Positions 43,480 through 56,399 are shown, numbered from the stretch's first letter. The stretch: DNA of 64,000 nucleotides from Cordia subcordata (GCA_028554755.1 JAPTOF010000025.1:4451501-4515500), one strand, 5' to 3'. Program-made: numbers and translations. Notes: generated by a model not told the origin, from the letters alone.

Positions 43480-46400
43480 ATGTCGTCTTCCTCCAATACT
43501 TCAACAACAGCTCAGTCCTCCACTTCTTCATATCCATCTGTGACTAACATAAGTCAAGAATTATCAATTAAGTTAGCTGTTGATAATTACTTGCTTTGGA
43601 AAACCCAAGTCCTACCTGTTTTCCGTTACCACAACTTGTTAGGATTTGTTGATGGGTCTCTTCAGCAACCTTTTGATGATTGTTCTTTCCAAACATGGCA
43701 GAAGCTTGATCAACTTGTTTTAGGATGGGTTTTAGTATCTCTTTCAGATGCCGTTTTATTGTAGGTCGTCAACAAACAAACTTCATGAGATGTTTGGGAT
43801 ACACTTGAAACTCTTTATGGGTCTCAATCTCGTGCAAGAGTTCAATTTCTCAAAACTGAACTTCAAACCTTACTGAAAGGATCACGATCTGTTCATGAAT
43901 TTGTTCAACATGCTAAATCTCTTTCGCTTAAACTTGCGAGTACTGGGAAGCCAGTTGACGATGACGATCTTGTGCTTTGGACATTGCGTGGTTTGGGTTC
44001 AGAATTTGATCCAATTGTTGCTGCCATTAACTCGCACCTTGTCTCACCTTTGTTCGCTGAAGTCTGTGGTCTCTTGCTTGATTATGAGCTTCGTCTTAAT
44101 GCATCCTCCTCTATGGCTGAAAAACATGCAAATGTCTCACTTATGCAATCTTCATCATATGGGCGAGGTAATGGGTCTTCTTCTACTTTTAACAACCCAA
44201 ATCAATTTAATATTTTTGCTTCAGGCCGTGGTGCTCGAGGGAGACGTGGTGGCAGATTTTTAAGAGGCCGCGGACGAGCTTCAATGCAACACCTAATTCT
44301 GTCCCACAAGCTGATACGTCCGTCTCTGACTCTCGATCTGTGATGTGCTATAAATGTGGATTTCCATATCATAAGGCAAATAATTGTTGGGCACCAGCAG
44401 AGGTTATTGCTGCAAATTCTAAAGCTCTTTCTGCTATGAAACTTGCTGATAACTCAGATTCCCAGTGGTATTTAGACACTAGTGTTACTCATCATATGGC
44501 ACCTAGTAATGAAAAATTAATTGGTAAGTCTCCCTACTTTGGGTCTGATCGTGTTTTAGTCAACAATGGTGATTCTTTACAGATTACACATGTTGGTCCA
44601 AAGAAGTTTCAATTGTCTAATGGTTCTAATATTAATTGTGATGTATTGGTTGTGCCTATAATTGCGAAACGGTTGTTTTCTGTTGTTAAGTTTGCTAAAG
44701 ATAATTTGTGTTATTTTGTTTTTACACCGACTGGTTACTCTATCAAGGATCTGAGGAAGGGTCAGCTCCTGTACCAGGGACAAATTAGTGGTGGACTTTA
44801 CTCACTACAAGATTCAAATAAAACTTCTTTTGTAGCAGCGACATTATCTCCAAAGGTTTGGCATGCTCGGCTTGGGCATCCATCAGCTTTAGTTTTATCT
44901 TGTTTAGGCAAGAAATTAGATATTTCTTCTATTTCATTCAATAAAATTTGTGGCAATTGTCAGTATGGAAAAAGCAAACGGCTTCCTTTTGACCCTGTGT
45001 CACAACATGCTTCTAGGCCTTTTGATGTTATTCATATAGATGTTTGGGGTCCAGCACCTAAGAATTCTAAAGAAGGTTTTTGTTTTTATTTGGTTTTGGT
45101 TGATGAATATAGTCGATTTACTTGGTATTATCCTCTTTGTCGAAAGTCCGATGTGATCTCTGTTTTTCCAATTTTTCTTGCCATGGTGAAAACTCAATTT
45201 GGTACAATGATCAAGGGTTTTCAAATTGATTCGGGTGGAGAATTTGTTAATCAATCTCTCCAAAAACTATTCCAAACAAATGGTATTCAACATAGACTTT
45301 CTTATCCTGGCACGCCGGAACAAAATGGTTTAGCTAAAAGGAAGCATAGGCACATTGTTGAAACAGGTTTAACTTTACTTGCTCATTGTAATTTGCCAAA
45401 AGAATATTGGAATTATGCCTTCTCCACTACTGTGTATTTGATCAATAGATTGCCATCTTCTGTGCTTGCTCATAAATCTCCATACTTTCTTTTATTTGGA
45501 CATGAACTGAACTATAGCTTGTTGTGCACTTTTGGGTCTTTATGCTATCCGTGCTTAACAATCTTTGGGCGTCAAAAGCTTGATTTTAAGACTTGCAAGT
45601 GTATTTTTTTGGGATACAGTCCTCACCATAAAGGTTATAAATGCCTTGACTTAAGCACGGGCAAACTTTTAATTTCTAGAAATGTTATTTTTTATGAGCA
45701 TAATTTTCCTGGCATTCAGCGATTTTCAGAGTCGAATTCGACGTCAAATTCTTTTATATTTCGGCCTTTTCCACGCATGAAAATTGACGACGGCAATAGA
45801 CTTGTTTTCCATTCTTCAGCTGTGACTAATGCTCAAATAGTGAATGATATTCAAGGTGATCAGACAAACACTAGTGCTCAGCAATCATTCGGCAGGGACA
45901 TTATTATGAGTTCTTCTCAAGTTGATCCATGTCATGCTTTTCCTGGATTTGCTTCAAGTGATACACATGTATATTCCATGTAGCATAATAATTCTATTCC
46001 TCACATTGCTGAATCGTCTGGGCCTTGTCGAGCTGAGCATGATAACATTGCACCTGTTTCGAATGACGGCACAACATCTGAGCACAATCACGAAGACTCT
46101 AATTTAATAATTTCTTCTGGTCCAACAACTCAAATGCTGTCTACATCTGTACCACCATTACGGACTCATGCTATGACCACTCGATCCATGCATGGTATTT
46201 TTAAGCCAAAAAGTTTGCTCAGTACTCGATATCCTATACATTTTGGCTTACTTGCTTCTACGGCTCAATTACCTGTTGAACCAACAAGTTTACTCAAGCT
46301 CACAAAGATCCAAAGTGGAAAGCAGCAATGCAAGAGGAATTTAATTCTTTGATTGCTAATCGCACTTGGTCGCTTATGCCGCCTCCTGTTGGTATCAATA

Positions 46401-47191
46401 TTATAGGTTGTCGTTGGGTTTTCAAAGTTAAACAAAAATTTGATGGCACCTTAGAACGGTATAAAGCCCGCTTGGTAGCCAAAGGTTACACACAGCAACC
46501 CGGACGAGATTATGGTGACACGTTCAGTCCGGTAGTTCGTGCAGGTACAATACGGTTGATCTTGTCATTTGCTGTATCTCAAAAATGGCCTTTACGACAA
46601 TTAGATGTAAAGAATGCATTTTTGCATGGAGATTTGATAGAAGATATTTATATGGCTCAACCTCAAGGATTTGTAGATTCTAATCATCCTAATTTCGTGT
46701 GTAAACTACACAAATCCTTATACGGCCTCAAGCAAGCTCCATGTGCATGGTATGAGCGATTTAGCTCGTTTTTTCTCTTATGTGGTTTCGCTCATTCTCA
46801 ACATGATGCTTCCTTATTCATACGTCGGCAAAATACTACTATTTTAGTGCTCCTTATTTATCTGGATGACATAGTATTAACTAGGAATTCTTCTTCTGAG
46901 GTGGCAAAATTCATAAAAGTTCTTTCAAACACTTTTGCTATGAAAGATTTAGGCCAACTTCATTTTTTCTTAGGAATGAAAGTGCATTATTCTACTGACA
47001 AGTTGTATCTTACTCAAACAAAGTATGCGCTTCAAATTTTGCATCAGTTTGGTATGGATGGTGCAAAACCAGTCACTACGCCTCATTCTGGGACAAGGTT
47101 AAATACTACTGAAGGGGATTTGCTTTCTGATCTGAGTGAATATCGGCAGCTTGTTGGGGCATGTTGGCTAAATATTTGTTATTTGTTTTGA
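43480..47191 (+). pseudogene. Copia-2 gag-pol polyprotein, truncated
   Basis: Gag 43480-44343: LSIKLAVDNYLLWKTQV, then a Gly/Arg-rich tail, broken by stops at 43762 and 43783 and a frameshift near 44290. Zinc knuckle CYKCGFPYHKANNC (44344). Protease near 44475 reads LDTSVTHHM, so the Gly-Ala after D-T is Ser-Val. Integrase: HHCC-type GHPS...CGNCQYGK (44870-44990), core Asp in IHIDVWGP and FQIDSGGEF, but the third catalytic residue in QNGLAKRKHR is Lys, not Glu. A stop lies at 45981 and a frameshift near 46330. Reverse transcriptase 46330-47080 is open, with LARL-type [30 protein letters not shown] and YLDDI. The ORF then runs into the Copia-3 LTR. This is the longest open transposon frame in the window (547 codons from 44340). 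Confidence 0.9.
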
Positions 47192-48470
47192 TGATGAAAA
47201 TTTATATGCATTATTTGACTAAAAGCATTTTGAGATAATAAGTGTTTAAATGTAAGAAGATGCTTTGAAAGATGGAAGAAGATGTGCTAAACGCATTATT
47301 TGAAGAACAAGATGATGAGAAGACATAAAGAGGAGAAGAGATGTCATAAGGGGTATCGGGCGTTCTTTTCTTGCTCTTTTGTGAAATGCCTTAATATTGC
47401 ATATGTTTGGCTCAAATTTTCTTCTTCATTGATCAAATAATTTTTGAACTCATGCACATTAAATTTCACATAAGCACAAATGAGTTTGAATGTACACATT
47501 GAATAAAATTGTGTTTTTGGGGTGTTTCAAGTCATAACATATATTTACAAAATATTTCAAAATGATTTGGAGTTGTGAAAATTGCACTTAAAATATTTTT
47601 GGCAAAATTTTGGCTATATTTTAGTTTCTGGAGTGGCCGGACCCCCCAGCCGGTCAACCGGCTGACCTGGGTGGGTCGCAGAAAGTGAAAGTAAAAGCCG
47701 GACTCCCTAGTCGGTCGACCGGCTAAGGCGTTCGGCCTAGTCAGAGAGGATCAAGTGCAAGCCGGACGACCCAGCCGGTCGATTGGCTGAACGGGCTGCT
47801 GTAATAAATGCACTAGCTGTTTATTACCGTTTTGGCTTATTTTCCTCTTCATTTCTTCACCTACCAAATCCCTAACGCCCAAATCTCTTTAAATACTCAC
47901 TCACTACTCATTTAATTTATGAAGTGCAGTGTGCAAAATTGTTATTATTAGTCAATTAAGCTTTTGAGCCATTCTTGCAATATATTTGAGCTTTCAAGAG
48001 CTTATTCATTTGCTACATCTTCTTCTTGAAGAAAATTTCAGATACTATCTTTTTTCATTCCTTGAATATATACACACTTTGAGAGGTAAAATCTTGTTAG
48101 ATCAAATTCTTTGAAGCTTGTAAAGTATGGGGAAATCCTAAAGAGAGGTTCTCTTGGTTTCTTTGAAGCTGGGCTTCAAAGAGGTGTATTAACTTGGTTT
48201 GTGCTTCACCAAGATTTGAATAAGCATTATAGTGAAGATTGTTGAAGTCCTAAGAGGAGCTTCCTTGGGCGGTGGACGTAGGCTTGGCCAAACCACCTTA
48301 AATCGTTTGTCTCTCATCTCCTTTTACTCTTATTTCCATACTTGTTTTAATTGACTATATTGTGTTTGATATATTGCTTGAAAGAAATTATTGATTTCCT
48401 ATGAATTTTTTTAAACGAAATTGTAGTAATTATATCTTAATTCACCCCCCTTAAGATATTTGCACCCACA
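47162..48470 (+). repeat. Copia-3 5' LTR, 1.31 kb
   Basis: Begins TGTTGGCTAAATATTTG and ends TTTGCACCCACA. Contains GC-rich palindromes related to CCGGTCGACCGG at 47648-47800, and a TATA-like stretch in CTTTAAATACTC near 47890. Confidence 0.9.
47646..47792. repeat. Recurring GC palindromes in the Copia-3 LTR
   Basis: Three copies in the 5' LTR: AGCCGGTCAACCGGCT, AGTCGGTCGACCGGCT and AGCCGGTCGATTGGCT (near 47649, 47709, 47772). The 3' LTR has the perfect palindrome AGCCGGTCGACCGGCT (about 55848-55863). Related sites lie at 53219-53340 in the internal region. They stand out in an AT-rich element. Confidence 0.9.
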
Positions 48471-48488
48471 ATTAGTATCAGAGCTAGG
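48471..48488 (+). other. Copia-3 primer-binding site
   Basis: ATTAGTATCAGAGCTAGG follows the LTR; compared with the usual TGGTATCAGAGC it has an A for the second G, a likely transition. Confidence 0.75.
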
Positions 48489-48529
48489 GTTCTATCTATA
48501 GTTTAACACCTAGTAGAATCTTAGCAAAT

Positions 48530-49927
48530 ATGGAGGGAATTTTGATTAAACAAGCACCCCCCTTTGATGGAACAAATTATACATTTTGGAAGATGAGAAT
48601 GAAAGTATTTATTCAATCACATGATTACAAAGCTTGGAAAATCATGGAAAATGGGCCTGCTTTACCTACAAAATTAGAAGGTGATAGAAGAATACTAAAA
48701 CCCGAAAATGAATGGAATGATGAAGATATTAAATTATTTGAGTTAAATCAAAAAGCATTACATTATTTATTCAATGCTATGAATACAACCGAATTTGCTA
48801 GAGTAATGGGGTGTAATTCGGCTAAAGATCTTTGGGACCAATTAGAAGTAACTTATGAAGGAACTAGCCAAGTAAAGAATCTCAAATTGCTATGCTAGTA
48901 CATAGAGAAGAAAGCAAAGAAGTCCATTGCCTTTGTTGCATCAAAATACCCATCAAGTGAAGATGAGGAAGATGATGAGAACCCAGAAGATGAAGAAATT
49001 GCACTTCTTGCCCGAAATTATAAAGGTTCATGAAATTTAGAAAGATGAAGAAAGGGGCATCTTCAAGCAATACAAATTGGAAGAAGAAAGGAGAAGAAGA
49101 CAAAGATTTCAAGAGGACAAAAGGTACAAAAGGAGACGAATTGAAGTGTTTTAATTGTAACAAGTCGGGACACATAAAAACAAATTGTCCAAAACTTTCA
49201 AAGAAGAAAGAAGGTAAGGCGCTTAAAGCCACAAGGGACTTCTCCGAAAGTGACAAAGATGAGGAAGAGCAACATGAAGTAGCCAACTTTTGCCTCATGG
49301 CCAATGAGGATGAGGTACCATCTTTATCTTCTCCGTCTATATATCATTCATCTAGTGAAGAAAAGGAAGAGGAATATAGCTTTGATGAATTAAAAGATGC
49401 ATTTGCTAAATTACATGATGATTTATCTTTAGCTTTGCAAAAAAAAAAAACAAATGCATAGGAGATTGAAACTTGCTCTTGACGAAAAAGAAATTTTGAA
49501 AAAGAAGAATGTCTCTCTTTTGGCAAAGATAGAAATCTTGGAAAAAGAAAATGATTCATATGCCGAAGAATTTGTCAAGTTTGAAAACGAGGTTAAAGAA
49601 TTGAAAAGGAAGAATATGGATTTGAATGGAATTATTCAAAAATTTACAAATGGCAAAGAAAATTTTGAAAAACTCCTTGGTAGTAAAAAAATGTCTTTTG
49701 ATAAAAGTGGAATTGGATACAAACCTAGTATTAATCAAAAATATTTCAAAACTTACTTTGTCAAGGCTTCCACATCTTCCTCTTCACCAAAATCAAATAT
49801 CATGTGTACCTATTGTGAGAAGAAAGGACATGTATCCACACACTGTTACTACAAGAAACTTCATGATAGAGGACCACATGTTCCGTATTGGCAAAGACCA
49901 AAATGGGTGGTCAAAAACAAAAATTGA
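48530..49927 (+). pseudogene. Copia-3 gag, degenerate
   Basis: Starts MEGILIKQAPPFDGTNYTFW, the usual opening of this gag type. A stop at 48896 and two frame changes (near 48900-49020 and in the A-run at 49440-49450) break it. Two zinc knuckles: CFNCNKSGHIKTNC (49145) and CTYCEKKGHVSTHC (49803). Between them is a Glu/Lys/Asp-rich coiled-coil segment (KEILKKKNVSLLAKIEILEK). The frame ends at a TGA at 49925. Confidence 0.9.
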
Positions 49928-50032
49928 AACTAACGCCAAGGACCCAAGGTGTTAGGGACCCCAAAATAAAAAAATTGCATTTGAATTTCATGCGTGTAGG
50001 TATCCAATAAAAGCAAATCAAGCAAAATAAAA

Positions 50033-53000
50033 TGGATCTTGGATAGTGGTTGTTCCAAGCATATGACGAGGAACTCTTCACTCTTCTACAAATTAAAAAG
50101 GACAAAAGGAGGAGACGTTACCTTTGGGGACAATGGAAAAGGAAAAATTATTGGAAAAGGAAGCATCGGTAACGAAAACTCTCTTGCTATACATAATGTT
50201 TTACTTGTAGAAGGTTTAAAATTTAATTTACTTAGCATTAGCCAATTATGTGACAAAGGTCACAAAGTAGTTTTTCAATCTTCTAGATGTATTGTCTATG
50301 AATGTGGAAATGATAATATATTATTTGTAGCTAAGAGAAATAAAAATGTTTATACCGTTGAAATTGACCAACTTATATGTCAACATGTTAAATGCTTATC
50401 CGTTGTGCATGATAATGCATGGTTATGGCATAGAAGATTAGGACATGCTAGCATGAGCTTATTGAATGATTTGTCTAAGCATGATCTAGTTAGAGACTTA
50501 CCAAAGCTAAAATTTGAAAAAGACAAAATTTGTGATGCTTACCAACTAGGTAAACAACATAAGGCATCCTTCAAATCTTTAAATAAAGTATCAACAAATA
50601 AAGCATTACAACTATTACATATGGATTTGTTTGGACCTATTAATGTAGCAAGCTTAGGAGGATCTAGATATACATTTGTTGTAGTAGATGATTACACTAG
50701 ATTTACATGAGTCATGTTTCTTGCACATAAAAATGATGCCTTTAATGAATTTGCAAGATTAGGTAGAAAAGTGCAACATGAGAAAGGCTATTTTATAACT
50801 TGCATCTGTAGTGATAATGGTACCGAATATGTGAACACTTCTTTCATGAACTTTTGTGATGAACATGGCATTGAACACAACTTTTCGGCCCCTCGTACTC
50901 CTTAACAAAATGGGGTAGTAGAGAGGAAGAATCGTACATTACAGGAAATGGCAAGAACTATGCTAAAAGAACACAACTTGCCAACATATTTTTGGAGTGA
51001 AGCAATAAATACCGCATGCTATGTACAAAATAGAGTATTGATTAGACCTATCTTAAATAAAACTCCATATGAATTATGGCATGATAAAACACCTAAAATA
51101 TCATACTTCAAAGTATTTGGTTATAAATGTTTTATTCTAAATACTAAGGACCACTTAAGAAAATTTGATGCCAAATCAGATGAAGGAATATTTTTAGGTT
51201 ATTCCACAAAGAGCAAAGCATATAGGGTTTATAATAAAAGAACTTTTGTTGTGGAAGAATCAATACATGTTACGTTTGATGAGACTAATCCATTTGAGCC
51301 GAGAAAGGAGATTGATGATGTGGGTTATCTTTTGGAAAAGACAACACTTGAAGATCCAATTCCAAAAGACAAAGAAAAACCAACAAAACAAGAAGATGAA
51401 AAGCAAGAAGAAAAACATCAAGAAAGAAGGTCTCAAGCCAATGAGGAAAATGAACAATGTTCAAGTAAAGGAAATGTTGAAATAAAAGAGCCTCATGAAG
51501 ACCTACCAGAGAGCAGGAAGTTCGTAAGAAATCATCATCAAGATTTTATCCTCGGTGATCCAAATGAAGGTGTGACAACTAGGCGTAATATCAGTACCTT
51601 TTGTGAGCATCATGCATTTATTTCTCATATAGAACCCAAAAATGTGAAAGAAGCTTTATTTGATGAAAATTGGCTAATTTCCATGCAAGAAGAACTTAAT
51701 CAATTTGACAGAAATAAAGTATGGAAGTTAGTTGAAAGGCCTAAAGATAGACCGGTAATAGGAACAAAATGGGTATTTAGAAACAAACTAGATGAATCGG
51801 AATAGTAACTAGGAACAAGGCTAGAGTAGTAGCACAAGGATACAATCAAGAAGAAGGAATTGATTATGGTGAAACTTATGCTCCCGTAGCAAGACTAGAA
51901 TCCATTCGTATGTTACTTGCATTTGCTTGTCACATGGATTTCAAACTTTATCAAATGGATGTGAAAAGTGCTTTTTAAATGGATTCATTGAAGAAGAAGT
52001 TTTTGTTGAACGACCCCCCGGTTTTGAAGATTCTTGTTTTCCTAATCATATTTTAAAACTAGAAAAGGCACTATATGGTTTAAAACAAGCTCCTAGAGCT
52101 TGGTATGAAAGGCTCAGTGGATTTCTTGTGGAAAATAACTTTGAAAGAGGAAAACTTGATTCAACATTGTTTATTAAAAGACAAGGGAATGACATTCTAC
52201 TTGTCCAAATCTATGTGGATGATATAATTTTTTGTGCTACTAATATATCTTTATGTGAGAGTTTTTCCAAGTTTATGTACAAGGAGTTCGAGATGAGCAT
52301 GATTGGAGAGCTAACTTTCTTTCTTGGACTACAAATCAAACAAGCAAAGGAGGGGATCTTCATAAATCAAGCCAAATACACCAAAGAAATTATCAAAAAA
52401 TTTGAACTTGAAGATGCAAAGGAGATTGGAACTCCCATGAGCCCCTCAACAAAGCTGGATAAGGATGAAAAAGGTAAATCTGTAGATGAAAAGAAATACA
52501 GAGGTATGATTGGTAGCCTACTATATTTAACTGCCTCTAGACCTGATATCATGTTTGCAGTGTGCTTATGTGCTAGATTTCAATCTAACCCTAAGGAAAC
52601 TCACTTAATTGTTGTAAAAAGAATTATTAGACACCTTAAGGGAACAATTAATCTAGGACTTTAATATGCAAAAGGAATTTCATTCGACTTGTATGGATTC
52701 TCTGATGCTGACTATGATGGTTGCAAGGTAGACCGTAAGAGCACTAGTGGAACATGCCAATTCCTAGGACATTCTTTAATATCTTGGTCTTGTAGGAAAC
52801 AAAATAGTGTTGCTATTTCTACTACCAAAGCAGAATATATAGCAGCTGGTAGTTGTGTCGCTCAAATTTTATGGATGAAACAAAATTTACTTGATTACAA
52901 ATTAGAATATGATCATGTTCCTATATATTGTGATACTACTAGTGCAATTAATCTCACAAAAAATCCAATTCAACATTCAAGAACTAAGCATATTGAGATT

Positions 53001-53156
53001 AGGCACCATTTCATTAGAGATCATGTACAAAAAGGTGATATCCTACTTGAATTTGTTGACACATTGCATCAAGTTGCTGATATTTTTACTAAACCATTGC
53101 ATGAGGATCAATTTTGCAAAATTAGAAGAGAAATTGGAATGATAAAATGTGGTTAA
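50033..53156 (+). pseudogene. Copia-3 pol (protease, integrase, RT, RNase H), degenerate
   Basis: Protease ILDSGCSKHMTR keeps its Asp-Ser-Gly (50037). Integrase: HRRLGHASM, then LLHMDLFGPI, CSDNGTEYVN and QNGVVERKNR, with all three acidic residues present. Stops: TGA at 50708 (Trp position in FTW-VMF) and TAA at 50903 (first Gln of PQQNG). A stop and frame change occur near 51803-51980 inside the RT start. [22 protein letters not shown] (52210). RNase H 52640-53156: FSDADYDGCKVDRKSTSG, then AEYIAAGSC, with a TAA near 52662. Apart from these breaks the catalytic residues are better kept than in Copia-1 or Copia-2. Confidence 0.92.
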
Positions 53157-53549
53157 AGTGCATACATGTGTTTTAATGGCTTGGGCATGAAAAAATACGC
53201 ATTTATGTACTTTCTGACCCGGTCGGTCGACCGACTGAAGCTGTAAGGTGTCCGACTAAAAGGAATTTTCTTTTGTGCTCTCTGATCCGGCAGGTCGGCC
53301 TAGCCGGTCGACCCCTCGTCACCACCCGGTCGACCGGCTGAACGTGGATAAGGTTAAAATTGGGGGTTTTAACCCCAAATTTAGTTCAAATCTCCTAATT
53401 TTTTTTACCCTAGGCAAAAAATTCTCTCAAACCCATTCCAAATTCTTCAACTTTCAATCTAGTTTTTCAAAAATTCCTCCCATATCTTGATTACCCACTT
53501 CAAAAAATAAGTTTTCACCGGTTCAATTTTCCAAAAACAACGCAAGATC

Positions 53550-54940
53550 ATGGTGAATTTGAGGACTAGGGGGCAAAAACGTGGAAGAAAAGGGAAGAGG
53601 ACAAGAACACAATCTCCTCCACCACCACCACCACCTCCGATATCAAAGATTCAAGGCAAGCAATCAATTTTGTACGATAAATATATCGTTGACTCAGATT
53701 TTGCTGGCACCGATGTTTTGCCATTATTTGATGATTGGTTTATGTTTCTACATCTACATTCTGATGTGCAAGATTAATTGATGATAGAATTCTATGAAAA
53801 TCTTGAGATACATAGTAGAAGTCCAAAACTTGAGTTATTTTCTACTGTATGTGGGGTAAATTTTGTGCTTAAGGAGGAAACCTTGTAAGAAATTTTTCAT
53901 ATACCTGTTGATGGAGAATGACATTATAATAGTCAAGGTTGGCCGGAAAGAATCAAGAAGACTGGTATTCCGAGGGAAGTTATAAAATACATGTGGAAGG
54001 ATGTAGGACCTAAGACTCCAGATTTGATTCTTCCATTATTGAAGGATGTTAATTACAATATGAGAATTGCCTTTAAAATCATGAGTGAAGTAATTCTCCC
54101 TAGGAATATCAATGATGAAAAAATCCCAATTATGGATGCTTATATCTACTATAGCCTTAGGCAGAAAAAGAAAATAGCTTTGTCGTTCCTAATTCTTCAA
54201 CATATGCTGCATATTAGTGGAAAGGGTGGAGGAAAAACTACTACACCCGGATATGGTATGGCCTTGATGCATATTTTTTCACACTTTAGAATCTCGTCGA
54301 ATGCTTCATACAGAGAGTTTGCCTGGAACTTTGATATGTTATATATGAATTTCATGGGCATTTACTGGTACAATGGGGAGGCTATCAACAGATAAACTTT
54401 AAAAATTTGCCTCAAAGTACTTAGGCAGCAATTAAGAATAGAACTAAGAAGGGCATTACTTTCACTGATCCTTTATATGGTCCTGATGTTTAAAAACTTG
54501 ATGATATATTTGAGGAGATCGACATCACATTAGAGAAAGATGTAGGGCCTGAACTTGAGGGAGAAGCTGACATAGGCATTCCAAGAACAATACCTATGGC
54601 TATTAGTACCTCTGAAGAAGAGAAAGATCCTGAGGAAGCTACTCTAAGGCAAGTGATGAGAGAATCGAGAGCACAGGGGCACATTGATGAGCAACGCTGC
54701 ACAGAGATTCGACGAGGCGCAGGGTCTAGCTCAATGGGTCAACAAGAAGACCCATCTATGTTGGCTCAGATTCTTTCACAGCTGTAAGCGTTAAACACAG
54801 GAATGGGTGAAATGAGAATGACAATGACAAACCAATGGAATGAGCTTACTCTCTGGCACGAACACATTGATTTTGAAGTGGCCAGTATGCGTTCTGACAT
54901 GAAGAAGTACTTCAAAGATCACCATGATTCAGCACCCTGA
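53550..54940 (+). pseudogene. Extra ORF after pol in Copia-3
   Basis: Downstream of RNase H by about 390 bp, same strand. Starts MVNLRTRGQKRGRKGKRTRT, a basic nuclear-localisation-like head, then a poly-Pro run. The centre (53990-54395) reads GIPREVIKYMWKDVG, YNMRIAFKIMSEVILPRN and KKKIALSFLILQHMLH, resembling the putative plant transposon protein domain seen in gypsy and SIRE-like elements. A Glu-rich part and a helical C-terminus (SMRSDMKKYFKDHHDS) follow to a TGA at 54938. Stops near 53775, 53887, 53918, 54393 and 54785 and a frameshift after 54395 disable it. I see no signal peptide or strong membrane segment, so the name env-like is not supported by sequence. Function unknown. Confidence 0.75.
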
Positions 54941-55358
54941 TTTTTTATTCAAAAAACTCATTTTTAGTCTTAGAAAACACTTTTAGTTCACTCTTGATTA
55001 ATTCTCTTGACTAATCGTATTGTTTTGATCGTATTGTTCACTTTTCTTGCCTGTGGTTTTTTCTTCTATTTCCATTTCTCTTTCTGTACATTATTTTGAT
55101 GATGTCAAAAGGGGGAGAAAGAACAAGCAAAAAGGGAGCAAAGAAGAAAAGGAGAAGGAGAAATTGATTCGCATATTGATCTGCATGATGAATTGATTTG
55201 CATATTGATTTGCATGATAAATTGATTTAGAGAATATCATCAAATATGCAGGTGGTAAATCTGACAGGGGGAGTATTTTCCCAAATACGTTTTATTTGAA
55301 GAAATGCATATATTTAGGGGGAGTACCTTTGCTCATATCTTGAAAATTTGTCATCATC

Positions 55359-55372
55359 AAAAAGGGGGAGAT
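55359..55372 (+). other. Copia-3 polypurine tract
   Basis: AAAAAGGGGGAGAT directly before the 3' LTR. Similar GGGGGAG stretches lie 60-270 bp upstream (55115, 55266, 55317). Confidence 0.85.
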
Positions 55373-55922
55373 TGTTGGCTAAATATTTGTTATTTGTTTT
55401 GATGATGAAAATTTATATGCATTATTTGACTAAAAGTATTTTGAGATAATAAGTGTTTAAATGTAAGAAGATGCTTTGAAAGATGGAAAAAGATGTGCTA
55501 AACACATTATTTGAAGAACAAGATGGTGATAAGGCATAAGGAGGAGAAGAGATGTCATAAGTGGTACCGGGCGTTCTTTTTTGTGAAATGCCTTAATATT
55601 GCATATGTTTGGCTCAAATTTTCTTCTTCATTGATCAAATAATTTTTGAATTCATGCACATTAAATTTCATATAAGCACAAATGAGTTTGAATGCACACA
55701 TTGAATAGAATTGTGTTTTTGGGGTGTTTCAAGTCATAACATATATTTACAAAATATTTCAAAATGATTTGGAGTTGTGAAAATTACACTTAAAATATTT
55801 TTGCAAAATTTGGCTTTACTTCAGTTTCTGGAGTGGTCGGACCCACCAGCCGGTCGACCGGCTAACCTGGGTGGGTCGCAGAAAGTGGAAGTAAAAGCCA
55901 GACTCCCTAGCCAGTCGACCGG
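55373..55922 (+). repeat. Copia-3 3' LTR, truncated
   Basis: Matches the first ~560 bp of the 5' LTR from TGTTGGCTAAAT, then diverges abruptly within GTCGACCGG (about 55914-55922). About 750 bp of the LTR, and the remainder of Copia-2 that should follow, are missing. Confidence 0.9.
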
Positions 55923-56399
55923 ACTCCTTCGTTCAATTTCTCCCATTCTTCTCTCTCTTCCATTTTGCATAAGCCCTAACCAAATTGATTCTTCAATTTC
56001 ATTATTCAATTCAATTATTTCATAATCAAATTAGGAACAATCAATCTTTGTTTCGATGATTTCACAATGGCCGAAACAACATCCGGAGAAATCATACCTT
56101 CAATTCATTTTTTAGTGAGCAAAAATCATACCTTCAATTCAATTTTTAGTGAGCAAAGATCTATAACTATGAACAAATAGTTACAAATATTAAATTCACT
56201 GCAAGATTCTATGTAGAAACAAATTATTGATACTTTCACAAAAGATTTTTAATTCAGTCCAATTTTTAGTGAACAAAAATTTGTTCATAAAATGTTGTAG
56301 TGAATTGTAAATTTTGAGTTAACAAACAGATTATCGATTGTGAACAAACATATTAACATTCCATGAACAAACATATTTTGCATAATGAACAAACATCTA
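55923..56399. other. Non-coding, start of repeat field
   Basis: Begins directly at the deletion breakpoint. CATACCTTCAATTCA(A/T)TTTTTAGTGAGCAAA is repeated twice at 56093-56154. No gene. Confidence 0.5.

Larger units (their letters stand above)
43230..47161 (+). mobile_element. Copia-2: Ty1/copia element, cut off inside RT by Copia-3
   Basis: 5' LTR, primer site, gag and pol are present up to the connection after the reverse-transcriptase domain (EYRQLVGA). There the Copia-3 LTR begins. The RNase H region and 3' LTR of Copia-2 do not reappear after Copia-3, so they were deleted. Confidence 0.9.
47162..55922 (+). mobile_element. Copia-3: long-LTR (SIRE/Maximus-like) copia element, right end truncated
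   Basis: An 8.8-kb element: 1.3-kb 5' LTR, gag with two zinc knuckles, full pol, an extra ORF after pol, a GGGGGAG-rich 3' internal end, and a 3' LTR cut after about 550 bp. Long LTRs, the post-pol ORF and the AAAAAGGGGGAGATTG end are traits of the SIRE/Maximus lineage. It is inserted in Copia-2, same orientation. Confidence 0.9.
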
